A stretch of 64,000 nt of DNA from Singulisphaera sp045290345. GTDB lineage: Bacteria; Planctomycetota; Planctomycetia; Isosphaerales; Isosphaeraceae. Location: the NCBI RefSeq assembly GCF_045290345.1, contig NZ_CP155447.1, positions 2,480,001-2,544,000 on the forward strand. Direction: 5' to 3'. Of the stretch, positions 1-8,926 are shown in pieces; positions within the stretch are counted from its first letter, which is position 1; each line of letters opens with the position of its first letter. The position numbers and the translations under genes are program-made. The notes beneath the pieces were generated by a model that was given only the letters and a program-made list of their open reading frames with translations, was not told the DNA's origin and did not search any database.

Positions 1-148
1 GGTTCTATCAATGAATTTGGGTATTTGTTATGCTTTGGTTGGTTGGTCTGACGACGAAGTGACATCGCCGGTTCATCACGATCCGGACCTTGCCTGCTTT
101 CCTCGCTTTTCCCGCCTCTACGGGTTTCAATGGAAGCCCCTTTCTTCT

Positions 149-209
149 CGACCCTGAAAGCGTTTTGCGGGTCGTTATGCTTTTGATTCGGAGTCTGACC
201 CTTGGGTAA
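149..209 (+). promoter_or_regulatory. leader hairpin and overlapping leader peptide of the RRM gene
   Basis: A hairpin with arms CGACCC (149-154) and GGGTCG (169-174) precedes an ATG at 177. That ATG opens a ten-codon reading frame (MLLIRSLTLG, stop TAA 207-209). This frame overlaps the proposed TTG start of the RNA-binding protein at 202 by eight bases, in a different frame. The arrangement could couple translation of the main gene to the leader. It could also mean the true start is upstream and a base has been lost. The function is inferred. Confidence 0.35.
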
Positions 210-546
210 GAAACTGTATGTGGGCAACCTGACCTACAACGTGAACGAGTCCGACCTGGAGGCGCTGTTCACACCGTTCGGCACGGTGCAGAGCGCCCAG
301 ATCATCATCGACCGGGACACGAACCGCTCGAAAGGGTTTGGGTTCGTGGAGATGGACACGGATGCCCAGGCCCAGGCGGCGATTCAGGGGCTGAACGACC
401 GCGACCACGATGGTCGCAACCTGACGGTCAACGAAGCCAAGCCCCGTGAGCCGCGTTCGGGCGGCGGCGGTGGTTACGGCGGCGGCGGCGGTGGTCGTAG
501 CGGTGGCGGCGGTGGTGGTTACGGCGGTGGCGGTGGTCGTTATTGA
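202..546 (+). CDS. RRM-type RNA-binding protein with glycine-rich tail
   Basis: This 114-residue protein is a single RNA recognition motif followed by a flexible tail. The RNP2 motif KLYVGNL lies at residues 4-10 and the RNP1 motif KGFGFVEM at about residues 44-51. From about residue 90 the sequence is almost only glycine with tyrosine and arginine (GGYGG, RSGG). Bacterial proteins of this kind are small cytoplasmic RNA binders, often cold induced, that resemble plant glycine-rich RNA-binding proteins. The start is read as TTG because the motif begins immediately after it and no in-frame ATG is available. A short leader peptide overlaps the start. The gene stands alone and is followed by a terminator-like hairpin at 639-707. 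The family call is secure; the cold-shock role is inference. Confidence 0.9.
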   Translation: MGKKLYVGNLTYNVNESDLEALFTPFGTVQSAQIIIDRDTNRSKGFGFVEMDTDAQAQAAIQGLNDRDHDGRNLTVNEAKPREPRSGGGGGYGGGGGGRSGGGGGGYGGGGGRY

Positions 547-638
547 TCACCCACCAGGCCGATAGGGGCTGATCCTTCTGCTCCTGAACACCCGCACGAC
601 GGGCCGTCGGACGGATCGTGCTGGCCCCGATGAAGTTG

Positions 639-707
639 AAGCCCTCGGACAGACCGGATCAGATCGGGCATCACTGCCTGGTCTGGTTCTGGCCACCGAG
701 GGCTTTT
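639..707. terminator. nested hairpin, probable bidirectional terminator
   Basis: The arms AAGCCCTCGG (639-648) and CCGAGGGCTT (696-705) pair perfectly over ten bases. An inner pair CAGACC/GGTCTG lies in the loop, and TTTT ends the structure on the plus strand. It sits between the converging RRM gene and the reverse-strand hypothetical ending at 754, so it could end both transcripts. Confidence 0.5.
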
Positions 708-753
708 GCGATTGTCTCAAACCGAGAGCAGGGACCAAGAGCCGGTCCTTGGT

Positions 754-1353
754 TCATAATGTCACTCCCGGCTCCTCCATTCGTCCCGAGCCAGTCTGGC
801 AGAGTCGGTCGAGAGTGAGGGCGAACAGGTCGAACAGGGCCTTCAGTCGCTTCACGTCCTTGAGGACTCCCACGACCTGGAAGTGCAACTCGTCCACCCC
901 CTTGGGGAAATGGGCTCCAAACCAGCCCTCGTCATCCTTGACCGACAGCCGGATCGTCGGCTGAGCCAGGGCAAGCGCCCGGATCCGGGCGTCGGCGAAG
1001 AGCTCGCGGACCTTGTACTCGTCGGTTCCCTTGACGATGAATGCGTCGTCGAATTCAGGAACGCCGACCTCGATGTCCTGCATTCCCAGTAGCTTCCCCA
1101 ATTCACTGAAGAGCCCGTTGCGGTAGAGCGTGAATCGCAATCCGTCCGGATTGACGTAAGGCGCCCGCATCCGGGTGTAAGTGACGTGGCTATGGCCGGT
1201 GGAGACCGTGTAAGTGTCGAGCGTGATCGTCCAGGGGGCCACGTGGGCCTGCACCCGGTTCCCCGACCAGAACCGGCCTTCGACGAACTCGGCCCCGATC
1301 TCCTCGCTGAGTTGCCGCCACACCTTGTCCTTGCTCGGTCCGAAGATCCCCAT
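754..1353 (-). CDS. conserved hypothetical protein of 199 residues
   Basis: I do not recognise a named domain. The protein has no signal peptide and no membrane segment, so it is probably cytoplasmic. It starts MGIFGPSKD and is mostly mixed beta and alpha. Notable stretches are YTRMRAPYVNPDGLRF (about residues 58-73) and DDEGWFGAHFPKGVDELHFQ (about 139-158). From memory, planctomycete hypotheticals of the same length share these stretches, but this was not checked by a search. The ATG start is followed by coding sequence in typical codon use. The gene converges on the RRM gene and stands alone. Confidence 0.75.
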   Translation of the reverse strand: MGIFGPSKDKVWRQLSEEIGAEFVEGRFWSGNRVQAHVAPWTITLDTYTVSTGHSHVTYTRMRAPYVNPDGLRFTLYRNGLFSELGKLLGMQDIEVGVPEFDDAFIVKGTDEYKVRELFADARIRALALAQPTIRLSVKDDEGWFGAHFPKGVDELHFQVVGVLKDVKRLKALFDLFALTLDRLCQTGSGRMEEPGVTL

Positions 1354-1636
1354 CCGCTGTAGTCCCCCAATGATCTTGATTTGCGGTCCCGCGAGTCATT
1401 CGCTGCCGGGGGTGCGAGATTGGCAGTGAATCCATGGCTTCGAGGGGGAAGCGGGCCGCTGAGGGAAATTTTCCAACGGCCGGGCCGTGCTCGAACCGTT
1501 CTGATCTGTGACCTTGGTCGATGGGCCTTCGCCCAGGGGCCGAAACCCCAGCCACTATGGACTTCGTTTACGGACCTGTTTGGATTTCGATCCTCTGGTG
1601 GGATCCGGTCGTGTCACATTTGTCTGAAGAATATCG

Positions 1637-1666
1637 TTGACAGCTTATTGGTGCCATCGATAGTTG
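1637..1666 (+). promoter_or_regulatory. candidate promoter for the DUF1549-DUF1501-EF-hand operon
   Basis: A perfect TTGACA lies at 1637-1642. A weak -10 candidate, TAGTTG, follows at 1661-1666 after an 18-base spacer. It is 40 bases upstream of the ATG at 1707, which has a strong ribosome binding site (GAGGGAGG, 1693-1700). The -10 is poor, so the call is tentative. Confidence 0.3.
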
Positions 1667-1706
1667 TAGTAGTCGTTGCCCACATCGAGCGAGAGGGAGG
1701 ATCGCC

Positions 1707-3296
1707 ATGCTTTTCCGGAGAGCTTGGGTTGCCGTCGCCTGCTTGGTCGCTTTGGGCCCAACTTCCGGGGCGGCCGATGTTCCCGCAGGGCGTGGGCTTC
1801 GAGAGCCTGTGGCCTCCGTCCGAGACGCCCACACGCTCGCCGCTCGGATCGATGCGGTGCTGGCCGCGCGGTGGGCCGAGGCCAAGATCCGGCCGGCCGC
1901 AGTCGCGGACGACGGGGAGTTCCTTCGTCGGGTCAGCCTCGATTTGATCGGCAAGATTCCGACGGCCGCCGAGGCCCGCGACTTCCTCGACGACCCGAGC
2001 CAGGTGAAGCGGCAGGCGCTGGTCGAACGGCTGCTCGATAGCCCGGCTTACACCACGCGGGCCACGGAACTCTGGCGGCAGCTCTTGCTGCCCGAGGCCG
2101 ATACCGAGGACCAGGCCAGAGTGGTTGCGGGCAGCTTCGAGGCCTGGCTCCGGCGGAAGGTAGTCGAGGAGGCCGGCTACGATCGGATTGTCCGCGAGAT
2201 CCTCACCACCAAGCTCAACGACCGCAATACCGAGGCGATGGCCAGTCGGCTCGATCCATCTCCGGCAGCCTACTACGTGGCCAAGGAGGGCAAGCCCGAG
2301 AACCTCGCCGCCGGCGCGGCCCGCGTCTTTCTCGGCGTCCGGCTGGAATGCGCCCAGTGCCATAACCACCCGTTCGCCTCCTGGAAGCGGGACGATTTCT
2401 GGGGCTTCGCCGCCTTCTTCGCCGGCGTTCCCTCCCAGAATCCCGAAGTCGCTGCAGCGGTCCGGGCGCCCCGCGAGGCCGCCGCGCTTCGCGAGTTGAC
2501 GATCCCCGGGACGAAGAAAGTCGTCAAGGCGGCTCACCTCGACGGCTCGAAGCCCGACTGGCGGCCCCGGGCCGAGACTCGCGAGGTCCTGGCCGACTGG
2601 ATCATCGCGCCCGAGAACCCGTATTTCGCCAAGGCGCTTGTCAACCGCGTCTGGGCCCGCTTCTTTGGCGTCGGCCTGATCGAGCCGGTGGACGACCTCG
2701 ACCTCGAGTCCGACCCGGAGTTCGGCGAGCTGGTCAAAGAGTTGGCCGTGCAATTCCGACTCCATGATTACAACTTGAAATACCTGATTCGCGTTCTCAC
2801 GGCGACGCGGGCCTACAACCTTTCCAGCGTCGCGGCTCCCGGTGAGTCAACGGCGCCCTTGTTTGCTTACATGCCCGTTCGAGGCCTTTCTCCCGGCCAG
2901 CTTTTCGACAGCCTCAGCCAGGCCACGGGCGCTGATGCGGCGGAGGCTCGGGCTCGTTTCCTCGACCTCTTCGCCAACCGTGAAGAGCGGGCCACCGAAG
3001 CGCAGACCACGATCCTCCAGGCCCTGACGATGATGAACGGCAGTCACATCGCGGACGCCACCAACCCGGCGACGGGCGCGGTGCTTGGCGCCGTGACCAA
3101 GGCCCCGTTCCTGGACACCCCGGGCCGGATCGAAACCCTTTATCTCGCGACCCTGACGCGCCGACCGAAGCCCGAGGAGCGGTCGCTCCTGGTCCGCTAC
3201 GTGGACCGATCGGAGAGCCCTGAGGATCGTGCCAAGGCGCTCGCCGACGTCTTCTGGGCCATCCTGAACGGACCCGAGTTTCACCTCAATCATTGA
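1707..3296 (+). CDS. DUF1549/DUF1553 domain secreted protein
   Basis: This 529-residue protein has a signal peptide (about residues 1-23, cleavage near GAA-D). A DUF1549 region follows at about 45-250 and a DUF1553 region at about 290-520. A haem-type CXXCH motif, CAQCH, lies at residues 215-219 in the conserved setting ARVFLGVRLECAQCHNHPF. These families are greatly expanded in planctomycetes. They are almost always encoded beside a DUF1501 protein, as here 104 bases downstream. They are thought to act outside the cytoplasm in breakdown of sulfated or complex polysaccharides, though their biochemistry is not settled. The protein is shorter than the usual 700-1100 residue members because it lacks an N-terminal cytochrome or concanavalin-like domain. 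The ATG is preceded by GAGGGAGG. Confidence 0.92.
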   Translation: MLFRRAWVAVACLVALGPTSGAADVPAGRGLREPVASVRDAHTLAARIDAVLAARWAEAKIRPAAVADDGEFLRRVSLDLIGKIPTAAEARDFLDDPSQVKRQALVERLLDSPAYTTRATELWRQLLLPEADTEDQARVVAGSFEAWLRRKVVEEAGYDRIVREILTTKLNDRNTEAMASRLDPSPAAYYVAKEGKPENLAAGAARVFLGVRLECAQCHNHPFASWKRDDFWGFAAFFAGVPSQNPEVAAAVRAPREAAALRELTIPGTKKVVKAAHLDGSKPDWRPRAETREVLADWIIAPENPYFAKALVNRVWARFFGVGLIEPVDDLDLESDPEFGELVKELAVQFRLHDYNLKYLIRVLTATRAYNLSSVAAPGESTAPLFAYMPVRGLSPGQLFDSLSQATGADAAEARARFLDLFANREERATEAQTTILQALTMMNGSHIADATNPATGAVLGAVTKAPFLDTPGRIETLYLATLTRRPKPEERSLLVRYVDRSESPEDRAKALADVFWAILNGPEFHLNH

Positions 3297-3400
3297 GGAA
3301 GGGCCCGGTATCGTCGGATCCGCGCGATCGACCGGATTGAGCTCGTCCTCCGTGACCCGCGTCTCGATTTGGCACGTCTAGAAAAAATGGGGATGCCGCC

Positions 3401-4762
3401 ATGAATCGCCCGCGCTCGACTCACCAGGTCCCGCCACTGACTCGAAGGCAGGTGCTGCGGTTGGCTGCGTTGGGGGCCCTGGGGGCATCCTCCTCCGGCT
3501 GGATCGAGACGCTGGCGGCCAACACGGCCACCGATCCGAACCGGCGCAAGTCTTGTATCTTGCTCTGGATGACGGGGGGCCCGAGCCAGACCGATACGTT
3601 CGACCCCAAGCCGGGACATGCCAACAGCGGTCCGTTCAAGCCGATCGAGACGACGGTGCCGGGGATGCTCCTCGGCCCGCATTTACCGCAACTCGCCCGC
3701 CAGGCGAAAGACCTCGCCCTGATCCGTTCGATGAGCTCGAAGGAAGGGGATCACGGCCGCGCCACTTACTATCTCCGCACGGGTTACCTCCCCCAGGGGC
3801 CGGTCCGCCACCCGTCGCTCGGCTCACTCGTTGCCAACGAGTTCGAGGATAAGTCGGCCGAGTTACCAGGGTTCGTGAGTATCTCGCCGTTCCGTGCGTT
3901 CAATCCGGCGGCCTTCGGGGCGGGGTTCCTCGGCCCGAGATGCGCTCCCTTGATCGTGGGGGAGCGGCCCGTCGGTGGTGGTGGTGACTCCGCCACGCAG
4001 CCTTCGTTGCGGGTTGAAGATCTCGAGACGCCGCGCGACATCGGCCGCGCCCGGGCCGACGACCGGCTCCAGTTGATGCACACGCTCGGGGGAGACTTCC
4101 TTGCCTCCCGCCCCGGGCTCGCCGCGCTCAGCCATCAGGACGCCTATCAGCGGGCCGTCAAGATGATGAGGTCGTCGGCCGCCAAGGCGTTCGAGCTGGA
4201 TGAGGAACCGGCTGCGCTTCAAGATGCTTATGGCCGGAACCCGTTCGGCCAAGGGTGTCTGCTGGCCCGTCGGCTCGTTGAGCGTGGGGTCCCGTTCGTC
4301 GAGGTGACGCTCTCGTCCGTCGATGGTTCGATGGCGTTCGGGTGGGACACGCACCAGCAGAACTTCGAGGCCGTCGAGAAGCTCAGCGGCGTCCTCGACG
4401 CGGGCTGGGCCACCTTGATGACCGACCTCCGCGCTCGAGGCCTGCTCGACTCGACCCTGATTGTCTGGATGGGCGAGTTCGGTCGGACCCCGAAGATCAA
4501 CGAGAACGCCGGCCGCGACCACTTTCCGAACGCCTGGTCGACCGTTCTGGCCGGTGGCGGGATTCGAGGCGGCCAGGTAATTGGCGACACGGGGGCCGAC
4601 GGGGAGCAAGCCAAGGACCGGCCGGTTCAGGTGCCCGACCTGCTCGCGACCGTCGTTCGGAGTTTGGGAATCGATCCGATGAAGCAGAACGTCGTCGACA
4701 CGGGCCGGCCGATCCGGCTCGTTGACCCGAAGGCCAACCCGATCAAGGAAATCCTCGGATGA
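3401..4762 (+). CDS. DUF1501 domain protein with twin-arginine-like signal
   Basis: The 453-residue protein begins with a Tat-type signal (LTRRQVLRLAALGALGASSS, about residues 12-31), so folded export to the periplasm-like compartment is likely. The rest is a DUF1501 domain of the alkaline phosphatase or sulfatase superfamily. Typical stretches are SCILLWMTGGPSQTDTFDPK, EGDHGRATYY, and near the C-terminus WMGEFGRTPKINENAGRDHF. These carry the histidine and aspartate residues expected for metal binding in that superfamily. It is the usual partner of the DUF1549/DUF1553 protein upstream. Its stop overlaps the ATG of the EF-hand gene by four bases (ATGA), which indicates one operon and coupled translation. 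The substrate is unknown. Confidence 0.92.
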   Translation: MNRPRSTHQVPPLTRRQVLRLAALGALGASSSGWIETLAANTATDPNRRKSCILLWMTGGPSQTDTFDPKPGHANSGPFKPIETTVPGMLLGPHLPQLARQAKDLALIRSMSSKEGDHGRATYYLRTGYLPQGPVRHPSLGSLVANEFEDKSAELPGFVSISPFRAFNPAAFGAGFLGPRCAPLIVGERPVGGGGDSATQPSLRVEDLETPRDIGRARADDRLQLMHTLGGDFLASRPGLAALSHQDAYQRAVKMMRSSAAKAFELDEEPAALQDAYGRNPFGQGCLLARRLVERGVPFVEVTLSSVDGSMAFGWDTHQQNFEAVEKLSGVLDAGWATLMTDLRARGLLDSTLIVWMGEFGRTPKINENAGRDHFPNAWSTVLAGGGIRGGQVIGDTGADGEQAKDRPVQVPDLLATVVRSLGIDPMKQNVVDTGRPIRLVDPKANPIKEILG

Positions 4763-6503
4763 CGGTTGCTACCCACTTCCTGGCCGTCACTCTTGCCCTG
4801 GTCGCAGCCGCCCCCGATCCGGCGGATGACGCCTCTGAAGCTGTGGGTGACACCGCACGGACTCTCGTCTTTCTCGGTGAGGAGCGGCCGGTCTTCCTCC
4901 GTCTCCAGGTTACGGCGGGCGACCGGCCGTTTGACGCGGCCTGGCCCGAGTCGATTCGGATCATCCACGCCTGCCTCGACCGCGATGGTGACGGCAAGCT
5001 CACGACCGAGGAGGCGAACAAGGACGCGCTTGCCGCACTCGTGCGCCTGGCGACCGGCGGGGCCACAACTTTGCCCCGCGGTGAGCTCGACGTTTCGCCA
5101 AAAGACGGTGTCGTCTCAACCGACGAATTGGCCGAAGTCCTCCGACCGGTTCTCGGCCCGTTCCACGTCCAGGTCGGTCGGCTCGCGATCAACCGGACGG
5201 ATGCACTCTTCGACCATCTCGACCGCGACAAGGACGGCGAACTCACCAGAACCGAGCTGGCCACGATCGCGGGGTCGCTTCGTCGGCTCGACCTCGACGA
5301 TAACGAAATGATCAGCCCCGCGGAACTGGAGCCGTTCAATAGCCCGACGGCCATGGCCATGGCGGGGAATGCGGCCGATCGCCAGGCACGCTTCACCGCG
5401 GTGCCGCCGGTCATCGAGCTGGTTGCGGGTGAGTCGTCGCTTCGGATGGCCCGGCTTCTGCTCAAGAAATACGATAAAGGGCGGGGCGACGTTCCGGGAA
5501 GGCCGGATAGCAAGCTGTCGCCTGAAGAGTTCTCCATCGACCCCGACGCCTTCGCCCGCGTTGATACGAACCACGACGAGGCCCTCAGCACCGACGAGTT
5601 GCGGAAATTCCTGGCCCGGGCTCCGATCGACCTCGACCTCGAGATTGCTCTCCTGCCCGACGCCTCGGGCGGAGCGACGACCCGGGTCCGCGGCGATGGA
5701 GTGCTCCCCAAAGGCACACAAGTCCGGCAACTGCCCGATGGCGACGTCGAAATTGCGGTCGGCCGGATTCGACTGGATGTGCACGTCGATCAGGGCGGTA
5801 CGGTGGCCGAGACGCTCCGCCGCATCTATCTCAGGCAGTTCAAGGCCGCTGATGCGAACAAGGATGGCTACCTCGAAGGCAAAGAACTCCCCGCCGAGAA
5901 TGTCCAGGTGCAGGTGCAAGCTCAGGGCCAGGTTTCCCCGCTCGCCGGCCTGACCAAGGTCATCGACCGTGACGGTGATGGCAAACTGTATGAGAAGGAG
6001 CTGATTGACTTCGCCGACCGGCAGAGCGAGGCAGCGCGAGGCCGGTTGGTTCTCACGGCCTCGGACCAAGGGCGGGCGATCTTCGGCATCCTCGACCTGG
6101 ATCGCGACCGTCGACTCAGCGCCCGCGAAGTGATGCGGACCGTCGATCGGATCACCTCGTGGGACGGCGATGGTGACGGCCGCGTCACGGCCGACGAGAT
6201 CCCGTACCATTTTCAGGTCAACATCGCCCGCGGTGAGTTCACCGGCCTGACCGGCGCCGGGGTTGGAGTGGCCAACCCAGCGATTGGGTCCTTGGTCTCA
6301 CCCAAACCGGCCGCGCTCACCGCCGGCCCCGACTGGTTCCGCCAGATGGACCGCAACCGCGACGGTGACATCTCCACCGTGAATTCCTCGGCCCCCGCAC
6401 CCAGTTCGACCGCCTCGATCGTGACAAGGACGGCCTGATCGATGCCGAAGAGGCGGGCGCCGCCAGTGCGAAAGCGGAGGCCGGTAGGGATCTCGGCCCG
6501 TAG
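4759..6503 (+). pseudogene. EF-hand repeat secreted protein, frameshifted near the 3' end
   Basis: A signal peptide (about residues 1-20) is followed by about eight EF-hand-like calcium loops, for example DRDGDGKLTTEE, DRDKDGELTRTE, DANKDGYLEGKE and DGDGDGRVTADE. As read, the frame closes at 6438 after 559 residues with an abnormal serine/threonine-rich tail (VNSSAPAPSSTAS). Moving one frame at about 6376-6380 restores REFLGPRTQFDRLDRDKDGL and a last EF-hand, ending at the TAG at 6501-6503. One C appears to be missing in the ACC-CGT stretch. The start overlaps the DUF1501 stop by four bases. This may be a sequencing error or a genuine recent lesion; most of the protein would still be made. 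Its role with the DUF1549/DUF1501 pair is inferred from context only. Confidence 0.8.
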
Positions 6504-6519
6504 CGATTCAAACACGTTT

Positions 6520-7083
6520 TCAGGGCGATCGGGTTGCGTCCACTGTCGGGAGAGCTTCGAACAGCAGCCCTCTCAGGCCGTTGGCCTCGACGGCACGGCG
6601 AAACTCCTCATCGACGAGCAGCTCGCCAGCGGTCTCTCTCGGAAGCTTAAAAATATGAAAGTTGTGATCAAGATTTGAATTAAAGCTATATTTGATTAGT
6701 TTCATGATCATGCCGTCTGTGTAACGACGCATTTGGGATTTTTCGGTGTCAATACAATCGATAAATTTCCTGACATTGATAATGAAGTGGGGTTTTCCAT
6801 TGGGATGGACGATGGGCAACGCCTCACAGTAACCGCCAATGACTGGGCGAAGGCTGTCCCACGCCCGTTCGCTGAAGATCGGGACCCTCCAGAAATTGCT
6901 GAGGCTGGGAAAATCTCCGTCTGCGTGGGGATTCTCATCGAAGCCATGGCAATGGATCGGAATCCACCCTGAGGTGAGGGACCTATCCAGGAAGTGGATG
7001 TTCATGACTCGGGCGTCATCGGCTAACGAGACGCCGATCCCAGCATAGGCGTTGGCGTCAGGGCGGTAGAGGTAGTAGGCCAT
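6520..7083 (-). CDS. Imm11/DUF1629-like immunity-type protein
   Basis: The frame is open further upstream, but a coding signal begins at MAYYLYRPDA (187 residues). The composition before this methionine is that of a shadow frame, so I place the start at 7083. Two stretches match what is known of the Imm11/DUF1629 family. One is LSNFWRVPIFSERAWDSLRP with LPIVHPNGKPHFIINVRKFI and a following DCIDTEKS. The other is the C-terminal FRRAVEANGLRGLLFEALP. Members are predicted immunity partners of polymorphic toxins, mostly cytoplasmic. No toxin gene is adjacent: the neighbours are the EF-hand gene and the STN/HEAT-like gene. The 3' half is clearly AT-richer than its surroundings, which suggests acquisition. 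The family call rests on pattern memory alone. Confidence 0.55.
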   Translation of the reverse strand: MAYYLYRPDANAYAGIGVSLADDARVMNIHFLDRSLTSGWIPIHCHGFDENPHADGDFPSLSNFWRVPIFSERAWDSLRPVIGGYCEALPIVHPNGKPHFIINVRKFIDCIDTEKSQMRRYTDGMIMKLIKYSFNSNLDHNFHIFKLPRETAGELLVDEEFRRAVEANGLRGLLFEALPTVDATRSP

Positions 7084-7222
7084 GGTGACTCCAGCATTTT
7101 TTCCCGTCTTACGGGAATCACCCCGGCGGTCCTCCCCTCGGGACGCACGCCGGGCGTTCTGCCACCGGCCGGCCGGCCGCGCTACTGTTCGAGCCAACTC
7201 CGAGTCGGACGGCGACCGGTCG

Positions 7223-8926
7223 TCACGGCACCTGCCGGTTGAGCTTGAGCAGCAGGCGTTCTGCGCGAAAGACGATCTCGATGTCCTTGTCTCTGAGGGC
7301 GTCTTCGAGAACCGGCACGGCGACGGGGCCCAACTCGAAGAGCTGAATCTCCGCGGTTTCGCGGGCCTTGGGGAGGTCGTCTCCCAGCTTCTGCACGAGT
7401 TCCCGGGCCTTGTCCTGGAGGCGAGGGTCGATGCCGTGCACGACCAGGGCGGCGGTGCGGACAAACTTCTTGGGAGCGGGGAAGACATCCAGAAGCACGG
7501 CCTCGTCGATCGCGTCGCGCGAGAAGTGGGCCAGGACGATCAGTCCGTCAGGCGCGAAGAGGGCCTCGCTATACTGGCCGAGGAGTGACTCGATCACCTC
7601 TTCACGCAGCCCCTGCGCGGCCAGTCGGCGGGTGTACGAGTCGCGGGTGAGCTCGCGGTAGGATGGGTCTGCGGCCTTCAACGGCTGTGAGAGCGTGAGC
7701 TTGACCGGCGGACCCTCGATCACGGCTCCCTTCTTGCCGGAGTCCTCGGCGAGTCGGGTGGCCGTGGTGATGAAGAGGCTTCCGTCTTCGGTGACGCGGT
7801 AGCTCAGCGCGACGGTTCCGAGCACTTCGGCCAGGGCGTCGCGAGCGGCGATGTTGGCCGCTTTCAGGCTCATCGTTTTTCCGAGGTCGACCTCTTCCTT
7901 GACCAGGGTCTTCTCGTCCAGCTCATAGCGGAGCCGGGCCTGGCCCGTGACGAGGTCAAGGACTTCTTTGCGAGGGGCCTGCTCGACGTTCACAGTGATG
8001 GGGCGGTTGAGGATCTGGTCGACGCGGGCCTTCACATTCGCGTCCCCTTCGGCCGGCAGCGGTTTGGGCTCGTCCTGCTTCTCTTTTTCTTTGTCCTTCT
8101 TCGCATCCGTCTCGGCCTTTTCGAAGACATCTTCCGCCTTCTCGGTGCTCGACTTCTTTTTCTTCTCCAGCGCCTCCTTCTCCTTGGTCTTCTTGACCGA
8201 CGTCTCATCCTTCCCTTCAGGGGTTCCCGAGGGGAGTTCGTCGAGCCAGCCGACGCGGTAGCCGTTGTCCGTGGGGGCGATCACGGCGACATCGAGCAGC
8301 CGGTACTCGGTCAAGTTTTGCAGGGTGTACTCGTCGGGTCCGCCCCGGAGTTTGAGCGGGATCGGGACGGCCAGCTCGGTGTCGTAGGCGAGGAACCGTT
8401 CGGCCCGCGACTCGCGCTGATGGTAGAGGGCGGACTCGAGCTTGCGGAGGCCGGGGAGCCAGTGGGCTTCCGGCAGAAAACCCATGGGGATGTCTTTCGC
8501 GGGGGCCTTGGTGAGGTCGGACTTGAACCATTGGATCCGGCCGGCGCGTTCGCTCCCAGGCGGCCAATGGGCGAGGATCGTCCCTTTTTTCACGCGGAGG
8601 TCGATGTCGATGTCACGGTTCGGCTCACCGAAGAACTGCACGACGGAGATGGGCGCGATCGGGAACTTGCCGGTCAACTCCTTGCCGTCGAGCTTCGGCC
8701 GGCTCGTGCCGATAACTCCGGGCATCGCATTCTTGTAGACCCGCGACGCGTTGAGTGTGAGCTGCGACGGACTGCTGACCCAGATCGACCAGTCGTAGAC
8801 CTCGACGGCAGGCTGAGGCTTGTCATCTTCCGCCCGGGCGGTCGGCAACGACGCGCCTAGACAGAGCAAGAGCAGGGGGGCGAGCCGGAACGATCGGCCG
8901 AGAGACTGACGCATGGGTCGACTCAT
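7223..8926 (-). CDS. secreted STN-like and HEAT-like domain protein
   Basis: This 567-residue protein has a signal peptide (about residues 1-32, ending PTARA). A beta-rich region follows to about 230, then a lysine/glutamate-rich linker (about 235-300). Next comes a segment resembling the secretin/TonB short N-terminal domain (about 315-415: ITVNVEQAPRKEVLDLV, then ARDALAEVLGTVALSYRVTE). The last 60 residues resemble a HEAT repeat (LGPVAVPVLEDALRDKDIEI). STN-like domains fold into small periplasmic modules in other families. Its ATG overlaps the stop of the NPCBM gene by four bases, so the two are co-translated. I cannot assign a function. Location outside the cytoplasmic membrane is likely. 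Confidence 0.75.
   Translation of the reverse strand: MSRPMRQSLGRSFRLAPLLLLCLGASLPTARAEDDKPQPAVEVYDWSIWVSSPSQLTLNASRVYKNAMPGVIGTSRPKLDGKELTGKFPIAPISVVQFFGEPNRDIDIDLRVKKGTILAHWPPGSERAGRIQWFKSDLTKAPAKDIPMGFLPEAHWLPGLRKLESALYHQRESRAERFLAYDTELAVPIPLKLRGGPDEYTLQNLTEYRLLDVAVIAPTDNGYRVGWLDELPSGTPEGKDETSVKKTKEKEALEKKKKSSTEKAEDVFEKAETDAKKDKEKEKQDEPKPLPAEGDANVKARVDQILNRPITVNVEQAPRKEVLDLVTGQARLRYELDEKTLVKEEVDLGKTMSLKAANIAARDALAEVLGTVALSYRVTEDGSLFITTATRLAEDSGKKGAVIEGPPVKLTLSQPLKAADPSYRELTRDSYTRRLAAQGLREEVIESLLGQYSEALFAPDGLIVLAHFSRDAIDEAVLLDVFPAPKKFVRTAALVVHGIDPRLQDKARELVQKLGDDLPKARETAEIQLFELGPVAVPVLEDALRDKDIEIVFRAERLLLKLNRQVP

Noticed and set aside
1614..2765. Minus-strand open frame of 383 codons opposite the DUF1549 gene
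   Set aside because: The plus-strand protein has a signal peptide and CXXCH motif; the antisense frame is shadow.
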